A stretch of DNA of 36,970 nucleotides, taken from NCBI GenBank assembly GCA_035533075.1, contig DATLUO010000266.1, forward strand, positions 1 to 36,970, given 5' to 3'. Under the pieces are notes generated by a model. That model did no database searches, was not told where the DNA came from, and saw only the letters and a program-made list of their open reading frames with translations. The position numbers and the translations under genes are program-made. This stretch comes from Pirellulales bacterium. GTDB lineage: Bacteria > Planctomycetota > Planctomycetia > Pirellulales > JAICIG01. Each line of letters opens with the position of its first letter. Within the stretch, counting starts at the first letter, position 1. Shown in pieces: positions 16,801 to 24,812 of this stretch.

Positions 16801-16902
16801 CAGCCCGGAGAGACTGCGCCGGCCCGACCACCACATAAATGGCAGCAGCACGAGCAGCAGCAGATACCACGGGCTGTCGAAATCGAGCTGGTAAGGAAAC
16901 AT
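13891..16902 (-). CDS. VWA-domain membrane protein with glutamine-amidotransferase-like segment
   Basis: The protein has 1003 residues. Two N-terminal helices (about 12-25 and 40-60) precede a von Willebrand A domain with the metal site DQSLS (76-80) and IVVVSDGNQNMG. A middle part has VLLIEDAENRGEHEFLV and GLVMLGGPNGFGAGGW (about 311-404), as in the glutamine-amidotransferase-like domains of such proteins, followed by a second VWA-like stretch with MIIISDGDPSPA (about 525-536). One more membrane helix lies near 864-886, and the tail is charged. The order fits large planctomycete membrane proteins of this type found near MoxR/BatA-like systems; none of those neighbours are here. I chose ATG 16902 (MFPYQLDF). 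The job is unknown; metal-dependent protein binding at the cell surface is likely. Confidence 0.85.
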   Translation of the reverse strand: MFPYQLDFDSPWYLLLLVLLPFMWWSGRRSLSGLGRVRKWAVLLLRSAVFVFIVLSLAEIQWVRTNDRLTVIYLLDQSLSIPPERREAMIQFFNESVRQHRKKDDRAGVIVFGREAVIEMPPFDDTVQLSPRVETPLDPESTNLAGALKLAQATFPEDAAKRIVVVSDGNQNMGDALDQGRHVADAGVGIDVQPVRFLSRSEVLVEKVTLPPDVRKGQPFDLRVVLNNTTQPAEGESGVVRGKVIVSQRTDDQPHVIAEKPVELPPGKTVLSVRQELEQPHFYTYEARFVPDLPADDAMIENNRATTFTHVRGSGQVLLIEDAENRGEHEFLVHKLRQENLEVTVHASDHLFNGLAELQQFDTVVLANAPREDFSDQQIAMLAQNTQSMGCGLVMLGGPNGFGAGGWNNTAIEEAMPVDFQIKSAKVVPKGALALVMHASEMADGNHWQKVIAKEAIKALGNEDYCGLLPGTDQWLWGGMIRVGGSRPRMLALIDRMTPMDMPDFDSGLKRAHRAMSALTDAAVKHMIIISDGDPSPATGPVLNALKKLRVTVSSVAVGAHGPAESAVMQDIARKTGGKFYQVLNPNALPRIFQKEARRVARPLVYEKDTGFSPYIRFQHEMVSGISAPLPPITGFVQTTVKKNPLVEVSLVSPEPAGEDNATLLASWTYGLGKAVAFTSDAGARWTKQWTAWEGYDKLFSQIIRWSMRPAGDLGKFTVATDVEQGQVKVFVTALDKDDEFLNFLDLGGAVIGPDMKSHEVQLEQTSPGRYVGSFQADDAGSYFVMLSPGAGQAPLLTGVNVPYSPEFRDRETNEALLAGLAQLEPKGGPPGELIDDPTGRGDPKILAQTNTFRHDLPKATSRQDVWQYALLIAGLTFFFDVFFRRVQVSFAWVPRLAGRVRDRLLGRQPQGPPPEYMSRLRSRKAEVSEQLAQRRAAARFEPTAEQPADTAALEEELAAPEAQSSRAAGRGGLSPEAQQEEESYTSRLLKVKKDVRKRTDQQ

Positions 16903-16961
16903 GGTGAAAGACGTCGCCTCGGCCGCCGGGAGCAACCGCTAAGTGGGAATGGACGCCGTTG

Positions 16962-16991
16962 ATTGTAGTGTGCCCGCGTTGCGGAAAACAA
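16962..16991 (-). promoter_or_regulatory. Possible promoter of the VWA gene
   Basis: On the minus strand TTGTTT (16991-16986) and TACAAT (16967-16962) are 18 bases apart. The -10 box is good, the -35 box weak. The leader would be about 55 bases. Confidence 0.35.
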
Positions 16992-17080
16992 CACCGTCGC
17001 CGCGGCGAGCTTTGCAACATAACCCGCATGGACGACGGGTCTTGCAACAATCTTGAGGCCGCCTTGAAAAAACCGGCCGA

Positions 17081-17230
17081 ATGTTCAATGTTTCCGAAAA
17101 GTCGGTGGCTTTTGCCACGCGGGTGTTGGCCTCCGGCCACGAGCAAGTGATCGCCGCGGTGGCCTCCGCCACCGACGAAAAAACCGTGGTCGCCGAGCAA
17201 GTCGATCTGGCAAGGTTGACTCGTTCGTGA
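17081..17230 (+). CDS. Possible 49-residue protein before the aldehyde dehydrogenase
   Basis: The frame starts MFNVSEKSVAFATRVLASGH, continues with EQVIAAVASATDEKTVVAEQ and ends VDLARLTRS. Most codons end in G or C, as in the neighbouring genes. Its TGA overlaps the GTG start of the aldehyde dehydrogenase gene (GTGA, 17227-17230), the classic arrangement of coupled genes. No ribosome binding site is seen before its ATG. No known family was recognised, and no membrane segment is clear. It could also be a chance open frame. Confidence 0.45.
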   Translation: MFNVSEKSVAFATRVLASGHEQVIAAVASATDEKTVVAEQVDLARLTRS

Positions 17231-18915
17231 GTAGATTCGAGAATGACGGTATGAGTGTCGATCCGTTGCTTGCCGAACTGAGCGACGGCAAGGCCCGCTG
17301 GCGCGATACACCGCTGGCGCAACGCATCGGTTTGGTACACGAATGCGCCGAGGGCGTGTTCGAGGCGGTGGACGAGTGGCTCGGCGCCGCTTGCCGTGCG
17401 AAGGGGATTCCGCCCGACAGTCCCGTGGCCAGCGAAGAAATTGCGGCGGGACCGCTGGCCGTGCTGCGATATCTGCGGCTCTTGGAAAGCAGCCTGACCG
17501 ACATCGTGGAATGCGGCCATCCGCGTTTGCCGGGCAAGCTGTTTCGTGGTGACGACTCTCGGCTGCGGGTGCCGCTGTTCCCGGCGCGCGGACTTTACGA
17601 TCCCCTTTTATTCCCCGGCTACCGCGCCGAAGCCTGGCTGTCGAGCGACGTCGACGAAACGAACTTCGAGGCCCGGCAAGCAGCCGCGGTCCGCGACCAG
17701 TTTAGCGACGTCGCCGTGGCGCTCGTTCTCGGCGCGGGCAACGTCTCGTCGATCCCCGCCGTCGATGCCTTGACGAAAATCTTTCAGCACAACCGCGTGG
17801 TGCTGCTCAAGCTCAACCCCGTGAACGACTATCTGGCCGCTGTCTTCGAGCGAGCGTTCGCGCCGCTCATCGCGCGGGGTTTTTTGCGAATCTGCCACGG
17901 CGGCGCCGATGTCGGCGCGTATGCGGCCCATCATGCCTCGGTCGATGAGGTCCACATCACCGGCTCGCAGGCGGCACACGAAGCGATTGTCTGGGGGCCG
18001 CCCGGCGTCGAACGAGAGGAGCGAAAAGCAGCCAACCGGCCCGTGCTCAACAAGCCGATCACCAGCGAGCTGGGCAATGTGACGCCGTGGATCGTGGTGC
18101 CGGGGCCTTACAGCGACCGGCAGCTCGACTTTCAGGCCGAGAACGTGGCCGCCATGGTGACCAATAACGCTTCGTTCAACTGCATCGCCGCCAAGCTGAT
18201 CGTCACTTGCCGTGAGTGGCCCGACCGCCGGCGCTTTCTCGACAAAGTGCGGGCTGCCCTCGACCGCACGCCGCGTCGCAAAGCGTATTATCCCGGTGCC
18301 CGCGACCGCTTCTGCCGCTTTGTCGGTCAGGAACCGGACGACGATCCGCCCGGAACCCTCCCCTGGACGCTGGTGCGCGACGTCGATCGTCACGCACCCT
18401 CGCCGTGGTTCGATGAAGAGTCGTTCGTCTGCGTCTGCGCCGAGACCGCGCTCGACGCGGCAAGTCCAGCGGAGTTTTTGGACCAGGCTGTGGAGTTCGT
18501 CAACGAGCGTGTCTGGGGCACGTTGGGCGTGGGGCTGATGGTCCACCCGACGTTTCGGGGCACGTCCCAAGGGCAAGCCTGCTGGCAGTCGGCGCTGGCG
18601 CGGCTCCGTTACGGCACGGTGGGCGTGAATGTCTGGCCGGGGCTGGCGTATGCCATGATGTGCGTTCCCTGGGGCGGTTATCCCGGCGCGTCGGCGGCCG
18701 ATCCCCAGAGCGGCATCGGTTGGGTCCACAACCCGTTCTTTCTGCACGACGTGGAAAAGAGCATCGTCGAAGGGCCGCTGGTAGCGCGGCCGAAGCCCCT
18801 GTGGTTTGCCAGCCACCGTCAGGCCCACCTTCTGGCGCGGCGGGCGCTCGAACTCTATCATCGACCGGCCTGGTGGAAGCTGACGGGGCTGATTGGCCCG
18901 GCGATGCGGGGTTGA
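17227..18915 (+). CDS. Aldehyde dehydrogenase superfamily protein
   Basis: The protein has 562 residues counted from the GTG at 17227. The nucleotide-binding half has LVLGAGNVSSIPAVDAL and VVLLKLNPVNDY; the catalytic part has SELGNVTPWIVV with the general-base Glu and NNASFNCIAAKLIV with the nucleophile Cys319. VNVWPGLAYAMMCVPWGGYP is near the C-terminus. The sequence is distant from common aldehyde dehydrogenases and is longer than the usual 480-500 residues; the extra N-terminal 100 residues are helical. Substrate and cofactor choice cannot be read. ATG 17251 (MSVDPLLAEL) is an alternative start. The possible small gene before it overlaps by 4 bases, and tmk starts 36 bases after it. Confidence 0.85.
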   Translation: MSRFENDGMSVDPLLAELSDGKARWRDTPLAQRIGLVHECAEGVFEAVDEWLGAACRAKGIPPDSPVASEEIAAGPLAVLRYLRLLESSLTDIVECGHPRLPGKLFRGDDSRLRVPLFPARGLYDPLLFPGYRAEAWLSSDVDETNFEARQAAAVRDQFSDVAVALVLGAGNVSSIPAVDALTKIFQHNRVVLLKLNPVNDYLAAVFERAFAPLIARGFLRICHGGADVGAYAAHHASVDEVHITGSQAAHEAIVWGPPGVEREERKAANRPVLNKPITSELGNVTPWIVVPGPYSDRQLDFQAENVAAMVTNNASFNCIAAKLIVTCREWPDRRRFLDKVRAALDRTPRRKAYYPGARDRFCRFVGQEPDDDPPGTLPWTLVRDVDRHAPSPWFDEESFVCVCAETALDAASPAEFLDQAVEFVNERVWGTLGVGLMVHPTFRGTSQGQACWQSALARLRYGTVGVNVWPGLAYAMMCVPWGGYPGASAADPQSGIGWVHNPFFLHDVEKSIVEGPLVARPKPLWFASHRQAHLLARRALELYHRPAWWKLTGLIGPAMRG

Positions 18916-18939
18916 CTCTTACGATCTACCGTCTACTGT
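18912..18939 (+). promoter_or_regulatory. Possible promoter of tmk
   Basis: TTGACT (18912-18917) and TACTGT (18934-18939) are 16 bases apart. The -35 box overlaps the stop codon of the preceding gene. The start point near 18946 would leave almost no leader. Confidence 0.35.
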
Positions 18940-18951
18940 TTACCGTCTACC
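18923..18951 (+). repeat. Heptamer-type repeat before tmk
   Basis: CTACCGTCTAC is followed by a second CGTCTACC, ending directly at the tmk start codon. The right part (GTTTACCGTCTACC) matches the array before valS at 5441. Confidence 0.7.
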
Positions 18952-19551
18952 ATGTTTTATTCCTTCGACGGCATCGACGGCAGCGGCAAGAGCACGCAGG
19001 TGCGGCTGTTTGCCGAGGGGCTGCGCGAGCACGGTCGCGAGGTCGTGGTTTGCCGCGATCCGGGAAGCACTCCGCTGGGCGACGAACTCCGCAAGCTGCT
19101 GTTGCACCGCGACGACCTGAACATCGCCCGGCGGGCGGAAATGTTGCTCTACATGGCCGCCCGTGCGCAGCTTGTCGAGCAGGTGATTCGTCCGGCCCTG
19201 GAAGCCGGCAAGGTGGTGGTTTCCGACCGTTTTCTGTTGGCCAACGTCGTTTATCAGGGACACGCGGGGGGTCTCGACGTGCCATCGCTGTGGCAAGTCG
19301 GCCGAGTCGCCACCGGCGGACTGGAACCCGATCTGACCTTTGTGCTCGACATCGACGACGCACGGGCGGCCGAGCGGCTCGCTCGACCGCTCGATCGCAT
19401 GGAGCGGCAGGGCGAGGCCTTTCGCGCCGCGCTACGGGCCGGCTACTTGGCCGAGGCTGCCCGGCACTCGCAACGGATGGTCGTCATCGACGCGTCTGGC
19501 AACGTCGACGAAGTGCAAGCCGAAGTGCGGCGTGCGGCGGGAATGGCATGA
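18952..19551 (+). CDS. tmk: Thymidylate kinase
   Basis: The 199-residue protein makes dTDP from dTMP with ATP. It has FDGIDGSGKSTQVRLFAEGL (P-loop at 7-15), the DPGSTPLGDELRKLLL segment, the dTMP-binding VVVSDRFLLANVVYQG (in place of the usual DRYxxSxxAYQG), and VLDIDDARAAERLARPLDRME as the lid region. Length matches the family. ATG 18952 follows directly after a heptamer repeat with no Shine-Dalgarno sequence, so initiation may be unusual. In the motif after DRF the usual Ser-Ser is replaced (LLANVVYQG), as in some planctomycete kinases. It is convergent with the MoaB/Mog gene, 5 bases apart. Confidence 0.95.
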   Translation: MFYSFDGIDGSGKSTQVRLFAEGLREHGREVVVCRDPGSTPLGDELRKLLLHRDDLNIARRAEMLLYMAARAQLVEQVIRPALEAGKVVVSDRFLLANVVYQGHAGGLDVPSLWQVGRVATGGLEPDLTFVLDIDDARAAERLARPLDRMERQGEAFRAALRAGYLAEAARHSQRMVVIDASGNVDEVQAEVRRAAGMA

Positions 19552-19556
19552 CGCCC

Positions 19557-20066
19557 TTAGCGTCGCGCCTCGCGCACGAGATGCCCGACTTCCGGCACGA
19601 TCAGCTTTTCCATCGCCAGCCGCACGGCGGCGGGAGAACCGGGCATCGTCAGCACCACCGTCTGGCCGACCAGACCGCCGGTCGCCCGGCTGAGCATCGC
19701 CGCTGGGCCGACGTCCTCAAAACTCAGCCAGCGAAAGATTTCGCCGTAGCCCGGCAAAGGCTTGGTCAACAACCCGCTGATGGTCTCAAAGGTCTGGTCG
19801 CGGCTGCCGATGCCCGTCCCGCCAGTCAATAAAATCACGTCGATGTCGCTCCGCTCGGCCAGCGACGTGACTAACGGCCGCATGCGATCGGGTTCGTCGG
19901 GAATGATCTCCTTGGCCAGCACCGCATGCCCGGCGGCGGTGAGGTAATCGGCCACGGCCTTGCCGCCCGTATCGGTTTCCGGAGTGCGGGTGTCGCTGAC
20001 CGTAATCACCGCGCAGCCCAGCGCGGCCGGCGCCTGGGCCCGATGCTGACAAACCGACTCGCTCAT
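19557..20066 (-). CDS. moaB: Molybdenum cofactor biosynthesis protein of the MoaB/Mog type
   Basis: The 169-residue protein carries the family signatures: AVITVSDTRTPETDTGGK, LLTGGTGIGSRDQTFETISG with the conserved TGGTG, and LPGYGEIFRWLSFEDVGPAA, MLSRATGG and VLTMPGSPAAV. Proteins of this type adenylylate molybdopterin before molybdenum insertion, in the cytosol. I chose ATG 20066 because GAGG lies about 11 bases upstream; a GTG at 20111 would add a short tail. No other cofactor gene is nearby. Whether it is MoaB or Mog cannot be told from sequence alone. Confidence 0.9.
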   Translation of the reverse strand: MSESVCQHRAQAPAALGCAVITVSDTRTPETDTGGKAVADYLTAAGHAVLAKEIIPDEPDRMRPLVTSLAERSDIDVILLTGGTGIGSRDQTFETISGLLTKPLPGYGEIFRWLSFEDVGPAAMLSRATGGLVGQTVVLTMPGSPAAVRLAMEKLIVPEVGHLVREARR

Positions 20067-20128
20067 GGCAAACCAATCCTCTATTTTGTTGCTCGACTTG
20101 GGTTGATTCACCTATACTATCTGATTGG

Positions 20129-20280
20129 GGTAGGGTGGGGCCAGCGAGCTTGCAAGCGCCGGCCCACCGTGATTTTTGGATTTTGGATTTTCGATTATCG
20201 GAATCCACAATCCAAAATCGAAAATCCAGAACTGCGGCGATGGTGCGCCGGCGCTCGCAAGCTCGCTGGCCCCACCCTAC
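20129..20280. repeat. Large intergenic palindrome with two inverted 43-bp repeats
   Basis: Two copies of the 43-bp element stand in opposite orientation, at 20130-20168 and 20241-20280, with only a few mismatches between arms. Between them a pair of AT-rich arms is also complementary (GGATTTTCGATT and AATCCAAAATCGAAAATCC). The whole can fold into a long hairpin or cruciform. It fills the space between the divergent MoaB/Mog and HEAT-like genes and overlaps their leader regions. Confidence 0.85.
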
Positions 20281-20312
20281 AGACCCCCAACTCCCAACCC
20301 CACAACCGCACC

Positions 20313-21533
20313 ATGACTCGCACGACCATCTCCTCCGCGGCCCTGTTGACCATCGCGCTCACTTCGCTGGCGACGGACCGCGTGCGGGCGGACGTCGTCG
20401 TGCTGGAAAACGGCGGCCGCATCGAAGGCGCGCTGCTCGACGCCAAGAAATCGCCGCGCGACAAGTACATCGTCGAAACGGCCAGCGGCCGGCTCACGTT
20501 CGACAAGTCGCAGGTTAAAGAAGTCATCGGGCAGAGCACCTCCCAGGAAGAATACGAAAAGGTCCGCAGCCAGTTCCCCGACACCGTCGAGGGGCAGATG
20601 GCCCTGGCCGGCTGGTGCCGCGACCATCATCTGACGGCCCAGCGCCAGAAACACCTGGAGCGCGTGCTCGAGATCGATCCCAACTTCAACGAAGCCCACC
20701 GGCTGTTGCGCCACACGCGCGACGGCGGCGCTTGGAAGACGCAACGGCAGTATTGGGAGGACCAGGGCTACGTCGAGTATCTGGGGCAGTGGATGACTCC
20801 CCAGGAAATGGAGTTGAAAGAAGCCGCGCGCAAGGTCGAGCTGGCCGAAAAAGAATGGAAGCGCCGCATCAAGACCTGGCGCAACTGGCTCGAGGGCCCG
20901 CGGGCGAACGAGGCACTGGAGCAGATCGGCCGCATCGACGACCCCTTCGCCACCCGCGCCCTGTCTGATTTTCTGGACAACGAGAAGGTCGAAGCCTATC
21001 GCAAGCGTTACGTCGAAGCGCTGGCCCGCATCGGCACGCCCGTCGCCATGATGATCCTCTGCCTCCGCAGCCTGAACGACCCCTCGGAAGAAATCCGCTT
21101 GACGGCGCTGGAATACGTGACGGAAAAGCCGCTGCCGGCCTTCACCGATCTTTTCATCGGCAGGCTGCGCGACAAGGAGAACGCGACGATCAACCGGGCG
21201 GCGATGGCCTTGGGCCGGCTGAAAGACCGCAAGGCCATCGGTCCGCTGATCGAGGCCCTGGTGACCGACCACATTCAGCAGGTGGCCCCAGCCCAGCCCG
21301 GCACGACGGCGGGCTTCGGCTCGTTCAACGGCGGCCCGGCCAGCGGCGGATTCAGCTTCGGCAATAGCGGCCCGAAGACCATCAAGGTCACCCTAAAGAA
21401 CCCCGAAGTGCTGGAGGCCCTGGTGCGCTTGTCGGGCGGCCTGAACTTCGATTTCGACCGCGACGCCTGGAAGGCCTGGTATGCCAGCCGCAAGAAGTCG
21501 CTCAGCCTCAACGCGCGGCGGGACGAAGACTAG
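20313..21533 (+). CDS. Secreted HEAT-repeat-like protein
   Basis: The protein has 406 residues. An N-terminal signal peptide (TISSAALLTIALTSLATD, ending near ADVVVL at residue 27) is followed by a strand-rich segment (VVVLENGGRIEGALLDAK) and then helical repeats. The repeats show the HEAT-like pattern at about 210-320, for example ALEQIGRIDDPFATRALSDF, YVEALARIGTPVAMMILCL, and AMALGRLKDRKAIGPLIEAL. The C-terminus contains a Gly/Phe/Ser-rich stretch. Such proteins usually scaffold other proteins outside the cytoplasm. I chose ATG 20313 because the signal peptide starts there; upstream codons lie in the palindrome. No enzyme motif is seen. Confidence 0.8.
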   Translation: MTRTTISSAALLTIALTSLATDRVRADVVVLENGGRIEGALLDAKKSPRDKYIVETASGRLTFDKSQVKEVIGQSTSQEEYEKVRSQFPDTVEGQMALAGWCRDHHLTAQRQKHLERVLEIDPNFNEAHRLLRHTRDGGAWKTQRQYWEDQGYVEYLGQWMTPQEMELKEAARKVELAEKEWKRRIKTWRNWLEGPRANEALEQIGRIDDPFATRALSDFLDNEKVEAYRKRYVEALARIGTPVAMMILCLRSLNDPSEEIRLTALEYVTEKPLPAFTDLFIGRLRDKENATINRAAMALGRLKDRKAIGPLIEALVTDHIQQVAPAQPGTTAGFGSFNGGPASGGFSFGNSGPKTIKVTLKNPEVLEALVRLSGGLNFDFDRDAWKAWYASRKKSLSLNARRDED

Positions 21534-21550
21534 CGCGTGGTATGGTGGGC

Positions 21551-21590
21551 GTAGGGTGGGACCAGCGAGCTTGCGGGCGCCGGCCCACCA
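21551..21590 (-). repeat. 43-bp dispersed repeat, inverted copy
   Basis: The copy has GTAGGGTGGG at its left end and continues to a GCCGGCCCACCA right end. It differs from the consensus in the middle (TTGCGGGCGC). It begins 18 bases after the stop codon of the HEAT-like gene. Confidence 0.8.
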
Positions 21591-21595
21591 TCAAA

Positions 21596-21659
21596 GGGTT
21601 CAGGGTTCAGGGTTCAGGAATACTTGAATCAACGTTTGCCTGACGCCTGACGCCTGAAA
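21596..21659. repeat. Two heptamer arrays, TTCAGGG and GCCTGAC types
   Basis: GGGTTCA is repeated three times from 21596 and GCCTGAC type units three times from 21638. Both units are 7 bases long. With the 43-bp copy before them they fill the left part of the 385-base gap (21534-21918); the rest holds the promoter and leader of the next gene. Confidence 0.85.
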
Positions 21660-21707
21660 CCTATCGCCTTGGTTAGCAATTTGTAATCTCTCAACACCGC
21701 TCGATAC

Positions 21708-21736
21708 TTGCCTTACCCGCCTTGTCTCGTTAAACT
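21708..21736 (+). promoter_or_regulatory. Promoter of the first DUF1559 gene
   Basis: TTGCCT (21708-21713) and TAAACT (21731-21736) are 17 bases apart. The leader would be about 175 bases. Confidence 0.45.
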
Positions 21737-21918
21737 AGTGTTAACGTAGGGAAGAGGCCCCCTCCGTAACCGCGAATTTCAGTTCGTTAGTCCCCACCTT
21801 GTGCCGGCGGCCCGGCCATTTCGCGGGTCTTCAGTTTCTATCGACGCCGGTTCCGCAACGGCTGGCCCGTGCGTCACCACACTGCCCTCGTTGTCGCACC
21901 CCCTTTCAAGAGAGTTCC

Positions 21919-23028
21919 ATGCACCGCTTGTCCCGCTCCGCGCGCCGCGCTTTTACCTTGGTTGAGCTGTTGGTGGTGATTGCCATCATCGGCATTTTGA
22001 TCGCCCTGTTGCTGCCCGCCGTTCAGGCGGCGCGTGAGGCCGCCCGCCGAGCGCAGTGTACGAACAACCTCAAGCAACTCGGTTTGGGGCTGCAAAACTA
22101 CCACGACGTCAATAAAAAGCTGCCCTATGCCAAAGGGGGCACGAGCTTTTGCCAGGCCTCGGCGAAGCCGTTCCAAGGCAATTGCAATCGCCTGAGCGGA
22201 TTGATCCCGATGCTCCCTTTTCTGGAGCAGCAAAGCATGTGGGACAATATCCGCAGCGCGACGGTCGATACGGGCACTTGCAACAGCCCGCAGGGGCCGG
22301 CGGGCTGGATTGGCTGGGGCGCCTGGAACTACACCGTTCCCGGCCTGGTCTGTCCCTCGGACATCGTGTCCGTGCCTTCCGCCGGTTCGGTGGGCCAGAA
22401 CAACTATTGCTTCAGCCGGGGCGACTCGATTTATAACAACTGCTACTCGAGCCAGACGCGGGGCCTGTTTCAGTACAGCATCAACGTGGGGCTGAACGAA
22501 GTGCTCGACGGCACCAGCAACACGGTGGCCATGAGCGAGCGTTGTCGGGCGACCGTCGATGCCGGACTCGGTCAAGCCGGGTCCATCCCGCTCAAAAGCG
22601 GCGAGGCCACCGGCCTGGCCAACCTCAACACCAACCCGGCGACCAATCCGGGCGTCTGCCTGGCGCAGGTCGGGACGAACGGGAATTTTTACGCCAACCC
22701 GGCGATCTGCAAGACCCGCTTTGGCCGCCTGTGGACGGACGGGCAGATGGAGCGCAACGGCTTCAACACCGTGCTCGCTCCCAACGGTCCTGCCTGCACC
22801 GGAGATTCCAACGTCAACGCCGACAGCGCCTCGGGCATCTACCCGCCCAGCAGCTATCATCCGGGCGGAGCCATGGCCGTCATGGCCGATGGTTCGGTGC
22901 GGTTGGTGAGCGAGGCCATCGACACCGGAAACCTGGCCTGGACCGAGGTCACAGCGGGAGCCAGCCCCTACGGTGTGTGGGGCGCCATGGGTTCCAAGTC
23001 GGGCGGCGAAGCCGGGGTGAACCCATGA
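21919..23028 (+). CDS. DUF1559 pseudopilin-like protein, copy 1
   Basis: The 369-residue protein starts [20 protein letters not shown], a prepilin-type N-terminus with cleavage expected between Ala11 and Phe12, followed by the long hydrophobic helix. The conserved [20 protein letters not shown] follows, then the DUF1559 core with [26 protein letters not shown] and the C-terminal [17 protein letters not shown] and [15 protein letters not shown]. Many cysteines are present. In planctomycetes such proteins are numerous and probably form or decorate surface fibres through a type II/IV-pilus-like machine. The ATG is preceded by AAGAGAG. The next gene is a close paralogue. Confidence 0.93.
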   Translation: MHRLSRSARRAFTLVELLVVIAIIGILIALLLPAVQAAREAARRAQCTNNLKQLGLGLQNYHDVNKKLPYAKGGTSFCQASAKPFQGNCNRLSGLIPMLPFLEQQSMWDNIRSATVDTGTCNSPQGPAGWIGWGAWNYTVPGLVCPSDIVSVPSAGSVGQNNYCFSRGDSIYNNCYSSQTRGLFQYSINVGLNEVLDGTSNTVAMSERCRATVDAGLGQAGSIPLKSGEATGLANLNTNPATNPGVCLAQVGTNGNFYANPAICKTRFGRLWTDGQMERNGFNTVLAPNGPACTGDSNVNADSASGIYPPSSYHPGGAMAVMADGSVRLVSEAIDTGNLAWTEVTAGASPYGVWGAMGSKSGGEAGVNP

Positions 23029-23040
23029 CGGAGCAAAACG

Positions 23041-23077
23041 GCCGGCCGGCGTCTCTGGCGCCTGTCGTTTTTTCGTT
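23041..23077 (+). terminator. Weak terminator-like hairpin
   Basis: GGCG and CGCC form a short stem around TCTCTGG, followed by a TTTTTT run interrupted by C. It lies 12 bases after the stop codon. It is weak and may not work. Confidence 0.3.
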
Positions 23078-23092
23078 TCTTGCTTAAAAGTG

Positions 23093-23122
23093 TTGCCAAA
23101 CCGGCTTGCAGCATTGTAAGCT
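23093..23122 (+). promoter_or_regulatory. Promoter of the second DUF1559 gene
   Basis: TTGCCA (23093-23098) and TAAGCT (23117-23122) are 18 bases apart. The leader would be about 105 bases. Confidence 0.4.
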
Positions 23123-23232
23123 AAGGGTGCTGTGCCCAGAGGGTGCGGTCACAACGATCGATGCACATTGCTTTTTTCGGGACGTCCCGATGGTGTTGTC
23201 GTCGTGTCGCCCCCATTATCGGAAACACTTTT

Positions 23233-24330
23233 ATGAGACCGCGTCGTCCCGCGTTTACCTTGGTCGAGCTGTTGGTGGTGATCGCCATCATCGGCATTTT
23301 GATCGCCCTGTTGCTGCCCGCCGTTCAGGCTGCCCGTGAGGCCGCCCGCCGCACGCAGTGCAACAACAACCTCAAGCAACTTGGGCTGGGGCTGCAAAAC
23401 TATCACGACGTGAACAAGAAGCTGCCCTTCGGCAAGGGCGGCTCGGGTCCCAAGTGCAACACCACGACCCTGCCTTATTGGGGAAACTGCTCTCGGCTCA
23501 GCGGTCTTATTCCCATGTTGCCGTTCATCGAGCAGCAGCCGATGTGGGACAATATTCGCGCTGGCGGCGGCAACCCTGCGACCTACCCCCAAGGTTGGTG
23601 CGGATGGTGCAGTTGGTCCAACTGGAATTACACCCTTCCCGCGTTGATCTGCCCTTCCGAGATCGTGCCGGTCCCGGCGCCGGGCGCGGTCGGGCAGAAC
23701 AATTACTGCTTCAGCAAGGGCGACACGATTTATGATAACCGCGACTCGAACCAGTCGCGGGGCCTGTTCGCGGTCAACAATTGTGTGGGCCTGAATGAGG
23801 TGCTCGACGGCACCAGCAACACGGTGGCCATGAGCGAGCGCTGCCGCGGCGCCTACAACGGCGGCGGGCTCGGAAACAAGAACCCGCAGCCCATCAAAGC
23901 CGGGACGGCCACCGGACTCGCCAATCTCAACACCAAGCCGCTGGCCACCAATCCCGGCTTGTGTCTGGCCCAAGTCGGAAGCAGCGGCTACTACGTCACG
24001 CCAACGATCGTCAAGAACCGCTTCGGCCACCTCTGGACAGACGGTCAGATGGAGCGCGTCGGCTTCAACACCGTCATCGCTCCCAATGGTCCGGCTTGCA
24101 CCGGCGACTCCAATGTCAACGCCGATTGTTATTCGGGCGTCTATCCTCCCAGCAGCTATCATCCGGGCGGGGTGCTGGCCGTCATGGCCGACGGGTCGGT
24201 GCGGTTCGTGAACGAAACGATCGACACCGGAAACCTGGCAATGACGGAAGTCTCGGGGGGACCGAGCCCGTACGGTGTTTGGGGCGCTCTGGGTTCCAAG
24301 GACGGCGGTGAAGGACGGACGGCGCCATGA
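23233..24330 (+). CDS. DUF1559 pseudopilin-like protein, copy 2
   Basis: The 365-residue protein starts [16 protein letters not shown] and is closely related to copy 1 over its whole length ([70 protein letters not shown]). The cleavage site would be Ala/Phe. It is probably a tandem duplicate of copy 1. ATG 23233 was chosen because the basic start and FTLVE follow directly; the Shine-Dalgarno sequence is weak. Its stop codon overlaps the start of the following lipoprotein gene (ATGA), so the two are coupled. Confidence 0.92.
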   Translation: MRPRRPAFTLVELLVVIAIIGILIALLLPAVQAAREAARRTQCNNNLKQLGLGLQNYHDVNKKLPFGKGGSGPKCNTTTLPYWGNCSRLSGLIPMLPFIEQQPMWDNIRAGGGNPATYPQGWCGWCSWSNWNYTLPALICPSEIVPVPAPGAVGQNNYCFSKGDTIYDNRDSNQSRGLFAVNNCVGLNEVLDGTSNTVAMSERCRGAYNGGGLGNKNPQPIKAGTATGLANLNTKPLATNPGLCLAQVGSSGYYVTPTIVKNRFGHLWTDGQMERVGFNTVIAPNGPACTGDSNVNADCYSGVYPPSSYHPGGVLAVMADGSVRFVNETIDTGNLAMTEVSGGPSPYGVWGALGSKDGGEGRTAP

Positions 24331-24812
24331 TGGTTGAAGGAACTGTCGCGAAAAGTGGCGGCCGCGGCGAGGGCAAATGCATTTTCACGGCGGCGTTCGT
24401 GCTGGCGCTATGTGGCGGCTGCAATAGCAAGCCGCACGTCGCCGGCAAGACGGTCACGGGCACCGTCACCTACAACGGCTCGCCGGTGGAGGGCGCGTCC
24501 GTCAGTTTCATCTCGCCCACGGCCAGCGGCTACGGCTCGACGGACAAGGAGGGGCGGTTTACGCTCCGCTCCGCGCAAGGCGAGGGAGTGCCGGTGGGCG
24601 AGTACAAGGTCACGGTGGTCAAGACCGAGTTGCCACCGACGGGCAAAGAAGCCACCTCGGATGCGGACTACGTGCCGCCCGACCCGGACGCTCCGCCTGC
24701 CCAGCCAAAGGATCTGTTGCCCGCCAAATATAAGCTGCCTGAGAGCTCGCAGCTTTCCGCCACCGTCACGGAGCAGGGACCGAACGAGGTAACGCTGACG
24801 TTGACGGATTAG
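24327..24812 (+). CDS. Small carboxypeptidase-regulatory-like lipoprotein
   Basis: The protein has 161 residues. An N-terminal hydrophobic segment ([14 protein letters not shown]) ends in a cysteine at residue 32 in a lipobox-like setting, so it is probably a lipoprotein; the box is imperfect. Next is a carboxypeptidase-regulatory-like domain ([50 protein letters not shown]). The C-terminal half ends with [20 protein letters not shown]. The ATG overlaps the TGA of DUF1559 copy 2 by 4 bases. It is convergent with the next gene and their stop codons overlap. The family occurs next to DUF1559 genes in planctomycetes, which suggests a partner role; this is inference. Confidence 0.8.
   Translation: MMVEGTVAKSGGRGEGKCIFTAAFVLALCGGCNSKPHVAGKTVTGTVTYNGSPVEGASVSFISPTASGYGSTDKEGRFTLRSAQGEGVPVGEYKVTVVKTELPPTGKEATSDADYVPPDPDAPPAQPKDLLPAKYKLPESSQLSATVTEQGPNEVTLTLTD

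Noticed and set aside
16959-17150. A frame starting MIVVCPRCGKQHRRRGELCN, which looks like a zinc ribbon
   Set aside because: It overlaps the better-supported 49-codon frame and the VWA promoter, and its second half is not protein-like.
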